Of a stretch of 64,000 nt of DNA, positions 63,996 to 64,000 are shown in pieces. A program made the translations under genes and the position numbers. Numbering within the stretch: position 1 is the stretch's first letter; every line of letters begins with the position of its first letter. Location: positions 139,996,485 through 140,060,484 of the forward strand of contig BTPG01000003.1 in NCBI GenBank assembly GCA_036245525.1. Reading direction: 5' to 3'. This DNA is from Semisulcospira habei (lineage: Eukaryota; Mollusca; Gastropoda; Semisulcospiridae). The notes beneath the pieces are model-generated. The model did not search any database. It was not told the origin of the DNA and saw only the letters and a program-made list of their open reading frames with translations.

Positions 63996-64000
63996 GTCTC

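Overview
The window is eukaryotic and repeat-dominated, most likely from an invertebrate animal; a gastropod mollusc is my best guess, but that is inference from overall style (RTE-like and other non-LTR elements, a Gypsy-type Gag, very dense microsatellites, a biogenic-amine-like receptor exon) and no sequence here proves it. There are no bacterial-type operons, no rRNA, no tRNA I could recognise and no CRISPR. Only one piece of a likely host protein gene is convincing: a first coding exon of a class A (rhodopsin-like) GPCR at 13637-13912, ending in a consensus splice donor. I found no downstream exon in the window.

Layout. 1-5800: short palindromic elements, low-complexity tracts, nothing coding. 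5812-11063: an LTR retrotransposon on the minus strand with ~1.26 kb LTRs and only a broken gag-protease inside. 11064-19000: a 152 bp unique hairpin, microsatellite blocks, the GPCR exon, GC-rich hairpins and a non-LTR 3' remnant that has grown a CT array. 19000-45880: dispersed hairpin elements every 0.5-2 kb with unannotatable intergenic DNA between them, plus a ~1.1 kb fold-back at 34790-35935. 45887-48570: a palindromic element split by a degenerate non-LTR retrotransposon flanked by a 14 bp duplication. 48600-60440: more hairpin elements, a 5 x 42 bp tandem array, and decayed hairpin clusters. 60450-62087: a 5'-truncated RTE-like retrotransposon with an open reverse-transcriptase frame and a 9 bp duplication. 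The right end is microsatellite-rich.

The striking feature is a set of at least twelve families of short, near-perfect palindromic elements (called A, B, B', C, D, E, F, G, H, I, J, plus singletons K and L). Families A, B, B', C and D have ends that begin with TTAA followed by CYC-like sequence and invert at the other end; they sit at TTAA, nest in each other at TTAA, and abut one another sharing a single TTAA. That is the hallmark of piggyBac-type transposition of non-autonomous (MITE-like) elements; no transposase gene is visible here. Their hairpin arms repeatedly carry matched changes relative to sister copies, so the arms seem to evolve together. I regard this as the most interesting system in the window.

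All repeat boundaries were read by eye; positions are good to a few bases for TTAA-bounded copies and looser for decayed ones. Stretches described as empty are those in which I saw no gene, no clear repeat and no recognisable signal.
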